Shown here: positions 35,297-44,500 of the stretch, piece by piece | How the letters are laid out: the number at the start of each line of letters is the position of its first letter | Position numbering within the stretch: position 1 is the first letter of the stretch | Source: an uncultured Collinsella sp. | GTDB taxonomy: Bacteria; Actinomycetota; Coriobacteriia; Coriobacteriales; Coriobacteriaceae | NCBI GenBank assembly: GCA_900545055.1 | Contig: UQXP01000004.1 | Span: 1-64,000, forward strand | Direction: 5' to 3' | Length of the DNA: 64,000 bases | Translations under genes and position numbers: made by a program | Notes under the pieces: model-generated | Seen by the model: the letters and a program-made list of their open reading frames with translations, nothing else | Databases searched by the model: none | Told to the model about the DNA's origin: nothing

Positions 35297-36199
35297 CTAC
35301 GAGACGCGCTCGGGCGCTCCTGCCATGTGAGCGTGTCCTTGCGAGCGAAGGCACGGGAGCTCGACGGTTGCCACCATCACGCCGGTGAGGATGAGGGCGG
35401 CGCCAAAGAAGGCGATGGGGCTCAGGACCTCGCCGACCAGGAAGAACGAGAAGACAGCGGAGCAGACCGGCTCGAGCGAGAAGGCGAAGCCGGTGGTCTC
35501 GGCGGGCACGTGGGGCTGCACGAGCGTTTGGGTGATAAAGCCGTAGGCAGAGCAGATGAGCGCGAGTGCGACGACGACCGCGACCTCGCTCGGCGTGCTG
35601 GGAAGCGTAAAGCCGCCAAAGGCAAATGCGGCGATGCCCGAGAACAGGCCGCCAAAGCCCAGCTGCCAAACGCCCAGAGCCAGCGGGTCGACATCTTCGA
35701 CAAAGCGCTTCGCCACAATGATATGGCCGGCATAGACAAAAGCGGAGAGCAGCATGATGATCGCGCCGGGATTCAGGCTGGTAAAGTCGGCACCCGAGAG
35801 CAGCAGCATACCGCAGGTGACGATGGCGGTGCCGATGAGTACCTTGCGCTCGGGGGCGCGACGCAGCAGGGCGGCGTTGGCAAACGGCACGATCACGACC
35901 GTCAGGCTCTGCAAAAAGCCGGCGGTGGAGGCGGAGGTAAGGCTGGAGCCCAAGCACATGCAGGTGAGCTCGGTTGCCATGATGGCGCCGATGATGGCGG
36001 CGCGAACCATCAGGTCGCGATTGATGCGGAAAGCGCGCCTGTGGAAGAGCAGCAGGCAGGCCGCAAAGGCGATGATGCAGCGTAGCGCGACGATACTCGT
36101 GGCATTCATGCTGTCCATGCCGATCTTCATGAGGGGGTACGAAAAGCCCCATGCGACGGGAACGGAAAATGAGAGCGCGATTGCTTTTTTGCGATCCAT
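35297..36199 (-). CDS. EamA/DMT-family transporter
   Basis: A 300-residue transporter with ten helices in two EamA halves (N-terminal KKAIALSFSVPVAWGFSYPL, and FALSLEP-like FAFSLEPVCSAVFSFFLVGE in the second half). ATG 36199 has AAAAGGAG upstream. Divergent from a LysR-type gene over a 158-base spacer, so the LysR probably controls it. Cargo unknown. Confidence 0.87.
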   Translation of the reverse strand: MDRKKAIALSFSVPVAWGFSYPLMKIGMDSMNATSIVALRCIIAFAACLLLFHRRAFRINRDLMVRAAIIGAIMATELTCMCLGSSLTSASTAGFLQSLTVVIVPFANAALLRRAPERKVLIGTAIVTCGMLLLSGADFTSLNPGAIIMLLSAFVYAGHIIVAKRFVEDVDPLALGVWQLGFGGLFSGIAAFAFGGFTLPSTPSEVAVVVALALICSAYGFITQTLVQPHVPAETTGFAFSLEPVCSAVFSFFLVGEVLSPIAFFGAALILTGVMVATVELPCLRSQGHAHMAGAPERVS

Positions 36200-36357
36200 G
36201 GGACTCCTTTTGTTACAGAACGGTTTCGCAAAAAGGATTCTGCTCCCAGATATGGATGTAGTAAAGCGAATGTATCTTCAGTATGATTAAGAAATACTAA
36301 TGCTAGTAGAAAAAGCCATGGCAAAACGTTTTACGGCTGCATTGATGTGGAGGCACG

Positions 36358-37224
36358 ATGGCATCGCGGTATCAGATTGTTTGTATGGTGGTCGATCGCG
36401 GCAGTCTTAAGGGCGCGGCCGACGAACTGGGATATACGCAAAGTGCGGTGAGTCAGGCGGTCAAGGCACTCGAGCGCGAGCTGGGCACCACGCTCATCGA
36501 GCGCGGCAAGCAGGGTGTTTCGCTCACACGTGACGGCAAGCAGTATCTGCCGTATCTGCGCCAGATCGTGACGGCCGAGGCCGAGCTCGAGGGCAAGCGC
36601 CAAGAGCTGCTGGGCCTGTCCTCGACCGATATTCGCATTGCGACGTTTACCAATGTGAGCCGAACGGTGCTGCCGCGTGTGATTCGCGACTTTGGAACGT
36701 TGCATCCGGGCGTACGCTTTACCCTCAAGCAAGGCGATTACACGCGCAATGCCCAGTGGGTGCACGACGGTGTGGTGGACTTTTGCTTTACGGCGCGCGG
36801 ATTTACTGCCGGGCTGCAGAAGCGCGTGGTCTATCACGATGAGCTCGTGGCGCTGCTGCCGGCGACGCATCCGCTGACAGCAAAGGAAAAGGTGACGCTG
36901 GCCGATTTGGCGTCCGAGCCATTTGTTCTGCTGGATGAGGGCGAACAGAGCCTGGTGCTCGACGCGTTTGCTGCACATGAGCTGTCGCCACATGTGACAA
37001 GCGAGGTCACCGACGACTACACCATCATGGCGATGGTGGAGGAGGGCTTGGGCGTGAGCATGCTTTACCGCCGTACCGTCGAGGGCATGCGGGCCGATAT
37101 TCGCGTGCGTCCCATCGTGCACGCCCCCTCGCGCGACGTCGTAGCGGCCTGGCGCAGCTGGGACACCATGCCTATCGCCACGAGGCACTTTATCGACTAT
37201 ATGAGCTCACATATTGTCAATTAA
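36358..37224 (+). CDS. LysR-type regulator
   Basis: A 288-residue regulator. The N-terminal winged helix (residues 4-62: RGSLKGAADELGYTQSAVSQAVKALERELG) is followed by the ligand domain. The N-terminus lacks the usual MDLRQLRYF opening and starts directly at ASRYQIVCMVV, so it is a few residues shorter. GGAGG upstream of ATG 36358. Divergent from the EamA transporter, the typical position of its target. Confidence 0.87.
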   Translation: MASRYQIVCMVVDRGSLKGAADELGYTQSAVSQAVKALERELGTTLIERGKQGVSLTRDGKQYLPYLRQIVTAEAELEGKRQELLGLSSTDIRIATFTNVSRTVLPRVIRDFGTLHPGVRFTLKQGDYTRNAQWVHDGVVDFCFTARGFTAGLQKRVVYHDELVALLPATHPLTAKEKVTLADLASEPFVLLDEGEQSLVLDAFAAHELSPHVTSEVTDDYTIMAMVEEGLGVSMLYRRTVEGMRADIRVRPIVHAPSRDVVAAWRSWDTMPIATRHFIDYMSSHIVN

Positions 37225-37251
37225 TGACTGGCATGGCGTTGAGTGCGGTGT

Positions 37252-38634
37252 TTAGCGGGCTGTCGCTTTGGCTTGGGCGGCGCGATAGGTGCGTGCCGGG
37301 TGGCAGAGTAGTACCGCCACGACCATAAAGAACGCCGTGGTGCCCAGGCTGATGGGGTAGACCATCATGATGTTCGCAAAGGTGCGGAAGTGCGGGAACA
37401 CGCAGAATACCCAATAGAAGCGAATACCGCAGACGCAGATCATGGTGATGAGGGCGGGCATGAGCGAGATGCCAAAGCCGCGCAGGTAGCCGGACATGTT
37501 TTCGTAGAACATGCTAAAGGCGTACGCCGGGAAGATCGAACACACGCGGATATAGCCGATCGAGACGATGTTGGGATCGCTGTTAAAAAGCGCCAGGATC
37601 TCGCGCCCCAGACCGACGATGATGACGATGGTGGTGAGCGCGACGATGCCGCCTTCGACCAGGCAGACCTTGAGCGTTTTGGTGCAGCGGTCGATCTGGC
37701 GAGCGCCGTGGTTTTGCCCCACAAAGGTGGTGCAGGCCTGGCTAAAGCTGTTGAGTAGGTTGTAGCACACGTACTCCAGGCTCATGGCAGCGCTGGATGC
37801 CGCCATGACCTCGGTGCCCAAGCTGTTGATGGCGGACTGGATGATGATGTTGGCGACGGCAAAGACGGCGCTCTGGATGCCGGCGGGCAGGCCGATCTTG
37901 ACGATGCGCTTGAGGGCGACGGGGTCGATAGCCAGGTCGCGTAGGGTGACGCGGACGACGGAGTCGGTCTTGAGCAGGCGGATAAAGAGCGTAGCGGCAC
38001 TGACGGTGTAGGCGATGGCGGTGGCGATGGCGACGCCCGCGACGCCCCAGTGGAGTACGGGGACAAAGATGAGGTCCAGGCCAATGTTGAGGACGGTGGA
38101 CACGGCAAGCGCCTGTAGCGGCATGCGGGTGATGCCGACGGAGCGGAAGATCGCGGCCTCAAAGTTGTAGAGCAAGATCGAGGGCAGGCTGAGCAAAAAG
38201 ACGCGCAGGTAGAGCGAAGCGAGTGGCATGGTCTCGGCAGGCACGTTGAGCGCAGCGAGCATGGGCTCGGCAAAGATCTCGCCCAGTGCGATGACGACAA
38301 AGCCCACGAGCGCCATTAAAATCGAGGTATGGACGGCGCGTTTGACCATGTTCTGATCGTTGCGGCCGATAGCGTTGGCGATGACCACGTTGGAGCCAAG
38401 CGACATGCCAATAAAAAGGTTGAGCATAAGACTGGTAAGCGGAACATTGGAACCGACCGCCGCCATGGCGAGGGTTCCCTGGTCGCCCGAGAAGTTACCG
38501 ATGATGACCGTGGCGATGAGGTTCGACAGCTGCTCCAAGATGCTCGTGGCGGCCACGGGGAAGGCGAACAGGGGAATATTGCGCCATAGCGAGCCGGTGG
38601 TCATGTCAATGTGCTTAGATGCGGTGTCTGCCAT
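37252..38634 (-). CDS. MATE-family efflux transporter
   Basis: A 460-residue transporter with 12 helices. It opens MTTGSLWRNIPLFAFPVAATSILEQLSNL with the usual MATE core, ISLGTTAFFMVVAVLLCHPAR at the end, and conserved GNFSGDQGTLAMAAVGSN. It exports drugs or metabolites in exchange for H+ or Na+. Weak ribosome-binding site before ATG 38634. Convergent with the LysR gene, with a 27-base gap. Confidence 0.9.
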   Translation of the reverse strand: MADTASKHIDMTTGSLWRNIPLFAFPVAATSILEQLSNLIATVIIGNFSGDQGTLAMAAVGSNVPLTSLMLNLFIGMSLGSNVVIANAIGRNDQNMVKRAVHTSILMALVGFVVIALGEIFAEPMLAALNVPAETMPLASLYLRVFLLSLPSILLYNFEAAIFRSVGITRMPLQALAVSTVLNIGLDLIFVPVLHWGVAGVAIATAIAYTVSAATLFIRLLKTDSVVRVTLRDLAIDPVALKRIVKIGLPAGIQSAVFAVANIIIQSAINSLGTEVMAASSAAMSLEYVCYNLLNSFSQACTTFVGQNHGARQIDRCTKTLKVCLVEGGIVALTTIVIIVGLGREILALFNSDPNIVSIGYIRVCSIFPAYAFSMFYENMSGYLRGFGISLMPALITMICVCGIRFYWVFCVFPHFRTFANIMMVYPISLGTTAFFMVVAVLLCHPARTYRAAQAKATAR

Positions 38635-38702
38635 ACGCTCTCAATCTCTAATATGCTCTTTCGTGCTTATTTGCGCAGACGATGATACTCCTAATGCAGC
38701 CA

Positions 38703-38755
38703 ACCGGCACTTAGGGACGTTCCTTTTCTGTCGGCAGCTGGGGACACTCCTTGTC
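38703..38755. repeat. CCGGCA / GGGACGTTCC palindrome
   Basis: CCGGCACTTAGGGACGTTCC, then TTTTCTGTCGG, followed by GGGGACACTCCTTGTCTC. Same kind as the 24352 repeat, sharing the CGGCAGCTGGGGACA stretch. It lies between the divergent MATE and RlmA-like genes. Confidence 0.7.
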
Positions 38756-38825
38756 TCTTCTATGACTAGGTGGGGAAGGCGTGCGACAATGGTGGGCGTT
38801 GTGTTGTTCGCGCTAAGGAGTTGCC

Positions 38826-39638
38826 ATGTTGTTGTGTCCCGTTTGCCATGAGCCGTTGGTGGACGACGAGCGTGGGGCTGCATGTGCGGGTGGACATCGA
38901 TTCGATCGTGCGCGCGAGGGCTATCTGTACCTGTTGCGCTCGTCTAAGAGCGGCGACTCCATGGGCGATCCCAAGTCGCAGGCCCGCAGCCGTCGCGACT
39001 TCCTCAATCGCGACTATTATGCGCCGCTGCGCGACGCGATGGTCGAGCTGGTGCGCGAACGAACGGCTGAGCGCGGGGCATCCGCAGGCAAGCCTCTGAC
39101 CCTGCTCGACATCTGCTGCGGCGAGGGCTATTACACGAGCGCCATGGGCTCGGTGGCGAACGTTGATGCCTACGGCTTTGACCTGGGCAAGGAAATGGTG
39201 CGCTTGGCTGCCAAGCGCGGCGGCGCGACGTATTTCGTTGCCAACATGAAGGACATCCCCGTGGCAGATGGCGCCTTCGATATGGTGACAGAGCTCTTTG
39301 CTCCCTTTAACGAGCGCGAGTTCGCCCGCGTGCTGGCGGCCGAGGGCTCGCTCTACACCGTGATTCCAGGTGCCCGCCATCTGTTTGGGCTCAAGGAAGT
39401 GCTCTACGACACGCCGTACCTTAACGACGAAAAGCTGCCGAAGACGACCGAGCTAAAACTGGTCGGCACGCAGCGGGTATCCGCGAACATTACGCTCCAG
39501 ACGCAGGCCGACATCGAGGCCGTGTTCCAGATGACGCCCTACTACTACCGCACGCGACCAGCAGACAAAGAGCGCCTGGCAAACTTGGACTCGCTCCAAA
39601 CGGATATCGACTTCATCATCGCCGAGTACCGCCACTAA
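38826..39638 (+). CDS. RlmA-like 23S rRNA guanine-N1 methyltransferase
   Basis: A 270-residue SAM-dependent methyltransferase. The N-terminal zinc-binding segment MLLCPVCHEPL...CAGGHRFDRAREGYLYLL matches the RlmA family, which methylates G745 or G748 of 23S rRNA. The SAM loop LLDICCGEGYYTSAM is at about residue 91. AAGGAG six bases before ATG 38826. In some species the family confers resistance to tylosin or mycinamicin. Confidence 0.85.
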   Translation: MLLCPVCHEPLVDDERGAACAGGHRFDRAREGYLYLLRSSKSGDSMGDPKSQARSRRDFLNRDYYAPLRDAMVELVRERTAERGASAGKPLTLLDICCGEGYYTSAMGSVANVDAYGFDLGKEMVRLAAKRGGATYFVANMKDIPVADGAFDMVTELFAPFNEREFARVLAAEGSLYTVIPGARHLFGLKEVLYDTPYLNDEKLPKTTELKLVGTQRVSANITLQTQADIEAVFQMTPYYYRTRPADKERLANLDSLQTDIDFIIAEYRH

Positions 39639-39671
39639 CCTACCAAAAAGGGACAGGTTTATTTTGGCAGG
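39639..39671. repeat. CCAAAAAGGGACAGGTTTATTTTGG palindrome, copy 1
   Basis: Arms ACCTACCAAAA and TTTTGGCAGGT around AGGGACAGGTTTA. The same unit occurs at 60347-60381. The stop of the RlmA-like gene (39638) is directly adjacent. The core GGGACAGGTTTATTTT is known in several phyla near REP-associated transposases. Confidence 0.85.
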
Positions 39672-39690
39672 TTTTATCTGGTTAAACGCA

Positions 39691-39724
39691 AAGGGCCGAC
39701 CGCGTTGCTACGCGATCGGCCCTT
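39691..39724. terminator. Intrinsic bidirectional terminator
   Basis: AAGGGCCGA...TCGGCCCTT with inner CGCG pairing, followed by TCTTGTTG. It separates two convergent genes. Confidence 0.8.
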
Positions 39725-39761
39725 CTTGTTGCTCGTTGTAAGGAATATGGGAGACGGGTGC

Positions 39762-40163
39762 CTACAGGCGATCCTTGTTCTCGGCCTTGACGTCGTGTGC
39801 CTGCTGAACAAAGAACAGGTCGTACACCACGATGACAAAGGCACCATAGTTGATGGCGTCGCCGCCGAACGCGGGGAGCGTGAGCACGGCCTGCGCAATC
39901 GTGGCGACCGCGGCGATGATGCCGAGCTTAAATGCGCCACCCACCTGCGAAGGCTTGTTGGCGCCCTTGATGCCCGCAACGCCCGCGGCGAGGTCGATGA
40001 GGCCCTTGGCGATAATCACGACCGCGGCGAGCATGGCGTTCGGTCCGTAGGTGGACTCGAGCTTGCCGGTCGCGATGCCGGCGATTCCGATAACCAGGCT
40101 GGCGATGCCCAAAACAAAATAGATGAGGGCAAGGATTTTGAGTGTCTTGCGAGTGAAGCTCAT
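39762..40163 (-). CDS. Small hydrophobic membrane protein, unknown
   Basis: A 133-residue protein with four hydrophobic segments (near 10-32, 43-62, 75-98, 103-122), starting MSFTRKTLKILALIYFVLG, and a charged tail (HDVKAENKDRL). No family is recognised. The AAAGGA site before ATG 40163 is good, so it is likely real. Isolated gene. Confidence 0.7.
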   Translation of the reverse strand: MSFTRKTLKILALIYFVLGIASLVIGIAGIATGKLESTYGPNAMLAAVVIIAKGLIDLAAGVAGIKGANKPSQVGGAFKLGIIAAVATIAQAVLTLPAFGGDAINYGAFVIVVYDLFFVQQAHDVKAENKDRL

Positions 40164-40391
40164 GGCTGGTCCTTTCGATACGAGTACGCCAACTTGGCGC
40201 ACCCAATGTGCTGCACATATGGTGAAGCACATTGTAGTTCAACGCGGCGATGCATGCGTTTGAAAGCGCTTTGAAGCCTGCGTACTCCAACCTTTCAAAA
40301 GGGAAAGCTAGGCGTAAGCCAAATCGATGGCAGCGTATGCGCAGCGCTGCGATGATGGGGCCATGATAAGAGCTGGACCGAAGAAGGAGCC

Positions 40392-40535
40392 ATGATGTAC
40401 GGAGCCAAGCAAATGGGTGAGCCGCGGTCGTTGGGAAGGCGCATGAGTGATTCTGTGATTGCTGCCGTGTGCACGGGATTGATGGCGGTGCTTTGCATTG
40501 GGATGCTGTGGACTATGTCGCATGTGGGACAATAA
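40392..40535 (+). CDS. Small single-helix membrane protein (47 residues)
   Basis: Begins MMYGAKQMGEPRSLGRRMSD and has one membrane helix (residues about 23-42, VIAAVCTGLMAVLCIGMLWT). AAGGAG is five bases upstream of ATG 40392, which is a strong argument for translation. Too short to be called by usual length cut-offs. Function unknown. Confidence 0.55.
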   Translation: MMYGAKQMGEPRSLGRRMSDSVIAAVCTGLMAVLCIGMLWTMSHVGQ

Positions 40536-40598
40536 CGGACGGTTGGGTGCCGACATGAATGGCGCCCATGTATTCGTTTTGTTTGCTAAGGAGTGCCC

Positions 40599-41303
40599 AT
40601 GGGCGTCGTCGATCCCTTTTCTGTTGCTCGGGCGGCTGGGCTCGAGTTAACCAGGACGCCCGAGGGCCTCACGCTCACCGATGGCACGATGGAGCTGCGA
40701 GCCGATTTTGCCCGCATGCTTCCACGACTCAAGCAGGGCCGCCTGCAACAGGAGCTGCTGGTGAAGGCCGCACGCGCGAAAGGCGTCGAACAGCCGTGGG
40801 CAATCGATGCCACGGCAGGTTTTGGCGAGGATTCGCTGCTGCTTGCTGCCGCGGGCTTTACGGTCGATTTGTATGAGCAGGACTGTGTAATCGCGGCGCT
40901 GCTGCAGGATGCCTTGGACCGTGCGGCGGACGATCCGGCGCTTGCGGATGCCGTGGCGCGCATGCGCCTGCATGCGGGCGAGGACAGCATCGCCGGTCTT
41001 CGCCATACGGCTGAGCTGGTCGAGCAGGGCGAGCTCGTCGCGCCCGATGTGGTATATCTAGACCCCATGTTCCCCGAGCGCACCAAGAGCGCGGCGGTCA
41101 AAAAGAAGTTTCAACTGCTGCATCATTTGGAGCAGCCGTGCGCCGATGAGGAGACGCTGGTTGAGGCTGCGCTTGCGGTGCACCCGCGCAAGTTGGTTAT
41201 CAAGCGGCCGGTGAAGGGGCCACTGCTTGCCGGTGTTAAGCCGAGCTATCAACTTGCGGGCAAGGCCGTTCGTTACGATGTCTTGGTGCCGCCGCGCCCG
41301 TAG
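40599..41303 (+). CDS. rsmJ: 16S rRNA guanine(1516)-N2 methyltransferase
   Basis: A 234-residue SAM-dependent enzyme. WAIDATAGFGEDSLLLAAAG is the SAM loop, VVYLDPMFPERTKSAAVKKKFQ is the diagnostic RsmJ motif, and KRPVKGPLL lies near the end. AAGGAG before ATG 40599 (an in-frame GTG at 40593 is less likely). Confidence 0.88.
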   Translation: MGVVDPFSVARAAGLELTRTPEGLTLTDGTMELRADFARMLPRLKQGRLQQELLVKAARAKGVEQPWAIDATAGFGEDSLLLAAAGFTVDLYEQDCVIAALLQDALDRAADDPALADAVARMRLHAGEDSIAGLRHTAELVEQGELVAPDVVYLDPMFPERTKSAAVKKKFQLLHHLEQPCADEETLVEAALAVHPRKLVIKRPVKGPLLAGVKPSYQLAGKAVRYDVLVPPRP

Positions 41304-41351
41304 CTTGCGTGCGATGGTTGGCGCTCCGTCGGTGCCGTGCCGATGCGGTGC

Positions 41352-41648
41352 CTATTTCCAAGGGTGCGATGTCAGGTGCCAGCCGCCGCAGTATTCGCAT
41401 TTGTAGCAGGCCAAACCGCGCCGCCCGCGGCTTTCGCAGTCGGCCATAACTGCCTCGGCCTCGGCGCGCGTGTCGTAACGGTTTTTGCGTTCGCACGATT
41501 TGTAGCGCCAGGCCTCGTCGCGCTCGGCGTTCAGGGCGTCGCGGCGCTCGTCTTCGCGCGCAAACAGGTCGCTCATATCGCCGCCCGTGGCAGCGCCCAA
41601 AAACTCGCTTTTGGCTTTTGACCAAGCGGCTCGCTTTTTGCTCCCCAT
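41352..41648 (-). CDS. Small protein with a C-terminal zinc-finger-like motif
   Basis: 98 residues, not recognised. The C-terminus CYKCEYCGGWHLTSHPWK has a Cys/His pattern able to bind zinc. The N-terminal half is basic and charged (MGSKKRAAWSKAK). Codon use is like the neighbours. ATG 41648 with GAGAGGGG upstream at some distance; the frame opens further at TTG 41669. Divergent from the GNAT gene. Confidence 0.55.
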   Translation of the reverse strand: MGSKKRAAWSKAKSEFLGAATGGDMSDLFAREDERRDALNAERDEAWRYKSCERKNRYDTRAEAEAVMADCESRGRRGLACYKCEYCGGWHLTSHPWK

Positions 41649-41722
41649 CTGCTTCGTGCCCCTCTCCAAACGCTGGTATCATTGCCCAATCAAAGTGATA
41701 CCAATAAACGTGAGGTCGCCGC

Positions 41723-42214
41723 GTGATGATCAGAAAAACCCTCGATACCGACATTCCCGCCGTCATGGCTATCTATGACACGGCCCGCGCCTTTATGCGC
41801 GCGCATGGCAACGCCACGCAGTGGCCCGAGGGCACGCCTTCTGCCGAGCAGCTGGCTGCCGATATCGCCGCCGGTGGCAGCTATGTGTGTGAAGTCGACG
41901 GCCGCGTGGTGGCGACGTTTGCCTTTTTACCGGGCCCGGACGAGTGCTATGACGTAATTGAGGACGGTCAATGGCGTAGCGACACTCCGTACGCCGTGCT
42001 GCACCGTGTGGCATCCGATGGCACCGTGCACGGTATCGCGGCTGCGATGTTTGCCTTTGCCAAGGAGCGTGCCGACCACCTGCGCATCGATACGCACCAG
42101 GACAATCTACCCATGCAGGGTGCAAGTATTAAGGCGGGGTTCGAGCGTGCCGGCGTCGTGTATGTGTCCGACGGCACCCCGCGCGTGGCGTTTGACTGGC
42201 TGCGTGAGGCATAA
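41723..42214 (+). CDS. GNAT-family N-acetyltransferase
   Basis: A 163-residue enzyme that uses acetyl-CoA, substrate not evident. It has the N-terminal MIRKTLDTDIPAVMAIYDTAR and a C-terminal core (LRIDTHQDNLPMQGASIKAGFERAGVVYV) typical of the fold. It starts at GTG 41723 or ATG 41726, with GAGG seven or ten bases upstream. Confidence 0.85.
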   Translation: MMIRKTLDTDIPAVMAIYDTARAFMRAHGNATQWPEGTPSAEQLAADIAAGGSYVCEVDGRVVATFAFLPGPDECYDVIEDGQWRSDTPYAVLHRVASDGTVHGIAAAMFAFAKERADHLRIDTHQDNLPMQGASIKAGFERAGVVYVSDGTPRVAFDWLREA

Positions 42215-42242
42215 GAGCGGGGACGCGTGTCAACAATTTGCA

Positions 42243-42280
42243 CGAACGAAAATGGCCCCGGGTGGGGCCATTTTCGTTCG
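42243..42280. terminator. Perfect 17-bp hairpin terminator
   Basis: CGAACGAAAATGGCCCC and its exact complement around GGGT. T-rich on the right arm, so it works in the + direction. It closes the GNAT gene and isolates the TetM-like gene. Confidence 0.9.
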
Positions 42281-42467
42281 CTGACTGTTTTGCAAGCCGG
42301 CTTTCGCAAGGCGCGAACCTACGAAAATCGCCGCGCGGCAACGCAGGGCGATGAGCTCGGTCGGGGGATAGGGCCCGCTTCGCCCGCCGGCCCGTAAATT
42401 GTATCATCCAGTGTGGAATGAGGACGCCCGTTGCCGCGTGCGATGGGCTTGCAATAAGAGGAGAGCC

Positions 42468-44471
42468 ATGTCGAAGCAAGCGGTCGTTGGAATCTTGGCG
42501 CATGTCGATGCCGGCAAGACCACGTTGGCCGAGGCCATGCTATTCAACGCGGGCCGCATTCGCAAGCGCGGCCGCGTGGACAATGGCGATTCGCATCTGG
42601 ATACGAACGAGATTGAGCGCGAGCGCGGTATTACGATCTTCTCGTCGCAGGCTGTGCTCGACCATGGCGATACTCACGTCATGCTCGTGGATGCGCCGGG
42701 ACATGTCGATTTTTCTGCCGAGGCGGAGCGCACGCTGCGCGCACTCGACTACGCGATTTTGGTTGTGGGCGCCAACGACGGCGTGCAGGGGCATACCGAA
42801 ACCCTGTGGCGCCTGCTTGCGCGCTATGACATACCTACGTTCATTTTTATCAACAAGATCGATCTTGAGAACCCTGGTCGCGATGCGTTGCTGGCCCAGC
42901 TTGGGCAGCGTCTTTCCGAAGGCTGTCTGGATGCCGGCGAGCTGCTGGCGGGCGGGGCCGTTCAGGAGGACGCTGCCGCGTTAGACGAAGAAGCGCTCGA
43001 GGAGTTTCTTGAGGCGGGCGGGCTTTCCGTCGCGACGCTGTCGCGCATGGTTGCCGAGCGCAAGCTCTTTCCCTGCTTTGCCGGCTCGGCGCTCAAGGAC
43101 CAAGGCGTGGACGAGCTGCTAGATGGCATGTGTACACTGATGCGTGAACAGGCGTGGCTCCCGGAGTTTGCCGCGCGCGTCTACCGCGTGAGCCGCGGGG
43201 ATCGCGGTGAGCGCTTGGCTTGGGTTAAAGTGACCGGCGGCACGCTGCATGCCAAGCAGGTGATTGGCGGACGTTCCGGTGCTGAGGCATGGGAGCAGAA
43301 GGTCGATCAGGTACGCATCTATAACGGCGATAAGTATGAGCTTGCCCAAGAAGTTGCTGCTGGCGGTATTTGTGCCGTGACGGGTCTTGCGCACGTTCGC
43401 CCGGGGGACGCCCTGGGCGCGGAGCCCGCGGGCGATGCGCCTGTCATTGCGCCGGTCCTCACCTATACGGTGCTTCCGGGCGAACACGATGTCCATGCGG
43501 TGTTCAAAGCACTGACTGAGTTGGCGGACGAGGATCCCATGCTTGGCGTGAGCTGGAACACGCATCTTGAGCAGATTCATTTGCAGTTGATGGGCGCCGT
43601 GCAGCTCGAGGTCGTACAGCGGGTGCTGGCCGATCGCTTTGGCCTTGCGGTTGAGTTTGAGCCCGGCGGCATCCTCTACAAGGAGACCATCTCGCAGCCA
43701 GTCGAGGGCGTGGGCCATTTTGAGCCGCTGCGCCACTATGCCGAGGTGCACCTGCGTCTGGAGCCGCTGCCGGCGGGCTCGGGCGTGCAATTTGGCACCG
43801 TGACCTCGACCGACGAGCTTGACCTGAACTGGCAACACCTCGCACTTACCAATGCCATGGAGCGTGACCACCTGGGTGTGCTGACCGGCTCGCCCATCAC
43901 CGATGTGCGCATTACACTCACGGGCGGCCGCGCGCATGCCAAGCACACCGAGGGCGGCGATTTTCGCCAGGCAACGTATCGCGCGATTCGCCAGGGGCTC
44001 ATGCAGGCGCGTAAGGCGGGTGCGGCGGTGCTGCTGGAGCCATGGTATCGCTTTGAGCTCGAGGTGCCGGGGGAGTGCGTGGGTCGTGCGCTTTCTGACG
44101 CCACGCGTATGGGTGCCGAGTACGAGCCGCCGGCGATGCTGGGCGACCGCGCCAAGCTCCTAGGCCGCGTGCCGGCATCCGAGGTGCAGGATTATGCGTT
44201 GGAGGTGGCTGCCTACACAAGCGGTCGCGGGCATCTGTACCTGGAGTTCGCCGGCTATGCGCCCTGCCATGATGCCGAGCGCGTGATCGAGGCGGCCTCC
44301 TACGAGCCCGAGGCCGATCTGCCCAACACGCCCGACTCGGTCTTTTGCTCCCACGGCGCCGGCTACACCGTCAAGTGGTACGACGTTCCCGCCGCCGCGC
44401 ACGCTCGCATCGATCCTGCCACTTTCCGCCCTTGGCGAGCAGCCGATGCCGAGTTCTTCGGCCACATGTGA
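42468..44471 (+). CDS. TetM/TetO-like translational GTPase (EF-G family)
   Basis: A 667-residue GTPase. G motifs: GILAHVDAGKTTLAEAML, ERGITIFSSQ, DAPGHVDF, INKIDLENPGRD, GSALKDQGVDEL. Domains II to V follow, with CAVTGL-like LYKETI and ARIDPATFRP at the end. It belongs with the ribosomal-protection-protein group rather than EF-G proper, but whether it gives tetracycline protection cannot be told from sequence. Strong AGAGGAG site before ATG 42468. Its last codon and stop fall in the 29-bp palindrome that follows. Confidence 0.8.
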   Translation: MSKQAVVGILAHVDAGKTTLAEAMLFNAGRIRKRGRVDNGDSHLDTNEIERERGITIFSSQAVLDHGDTHVMLVDAPGHVDFSAEAERTLRALDYAILVVGANDGVQGHTETLWRLLARYDIPTFIFINKIDLENPGRDALLAQLGQRLSEGCLDAGELLAGGAVQEDAAALDEEALEEFLEAGGLSVATLSRMVAERKLFPCFAGSALKDQGVDELLDGMCTLMREQAWLPEFAARVYRVSRGDRGERLAWVKVTGGTLHAKQVIGGRSGAEAWEQKVDQVRIYNGDKYELAQEVAAGGICAVTGLAHVRPGDALGAEPAGDAPVIAPVLTYTVLPGEHDVHAVFKALTELADEDPMLGVSWNTHLEQIHLQLMGAVQLEVVQRVLADRFGLAVEFEPGGILYKETISQPVEGVGHFEPLRHYAEVHLRLEPLPAGSGVQFGTVTSTDELDLNWQHLALTNAMERDHLGVLTGSPITDVRITLTGGRAHAKHTEGGDFRQATYRAIRQGLMQARKAGAAVLLEPWYRFELEVPGECVGRALSDATRMGAEYEPPAMLGDRAKLLGRVPASEVQDYALEVAAYTSGRGHLYLEFAGYAPCHDAERVIEAASYEPEADLPNTPDSVFCSHGAGYTVKWYDVPAAAHARIDPATFRPWRAADAEFFGHM

Positions 44472-44495
44472 CAAAGGGACAGTCCCTTTGTCACA
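44467..44495. repeat. TGTGACAAAGG palindrome, supplies a stop codon
   Basis: A perfect copy of the family. The TGA stop (44469-44471) of the GTPase gene lies in its left arm (...GGCCACATGTGA), so the repeat sets the end of that protein. Confidence 0.9.
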
Positions 44496-44500
44496 TTCAG

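Noticed and set aside
35114..36085. 323-residue + strand frame over ung and the EamA gene
   Set aside because: Made of opposite-strand codons of two clear genes; Arg/Gly/Asp-rich and without motif.
40201..40391. Gap before the 47-residue gene as a tRNA or small RNA
   Set aside because: No cloverleaf, T-loop or terminator pattern; only AT-poor spacer was seen.
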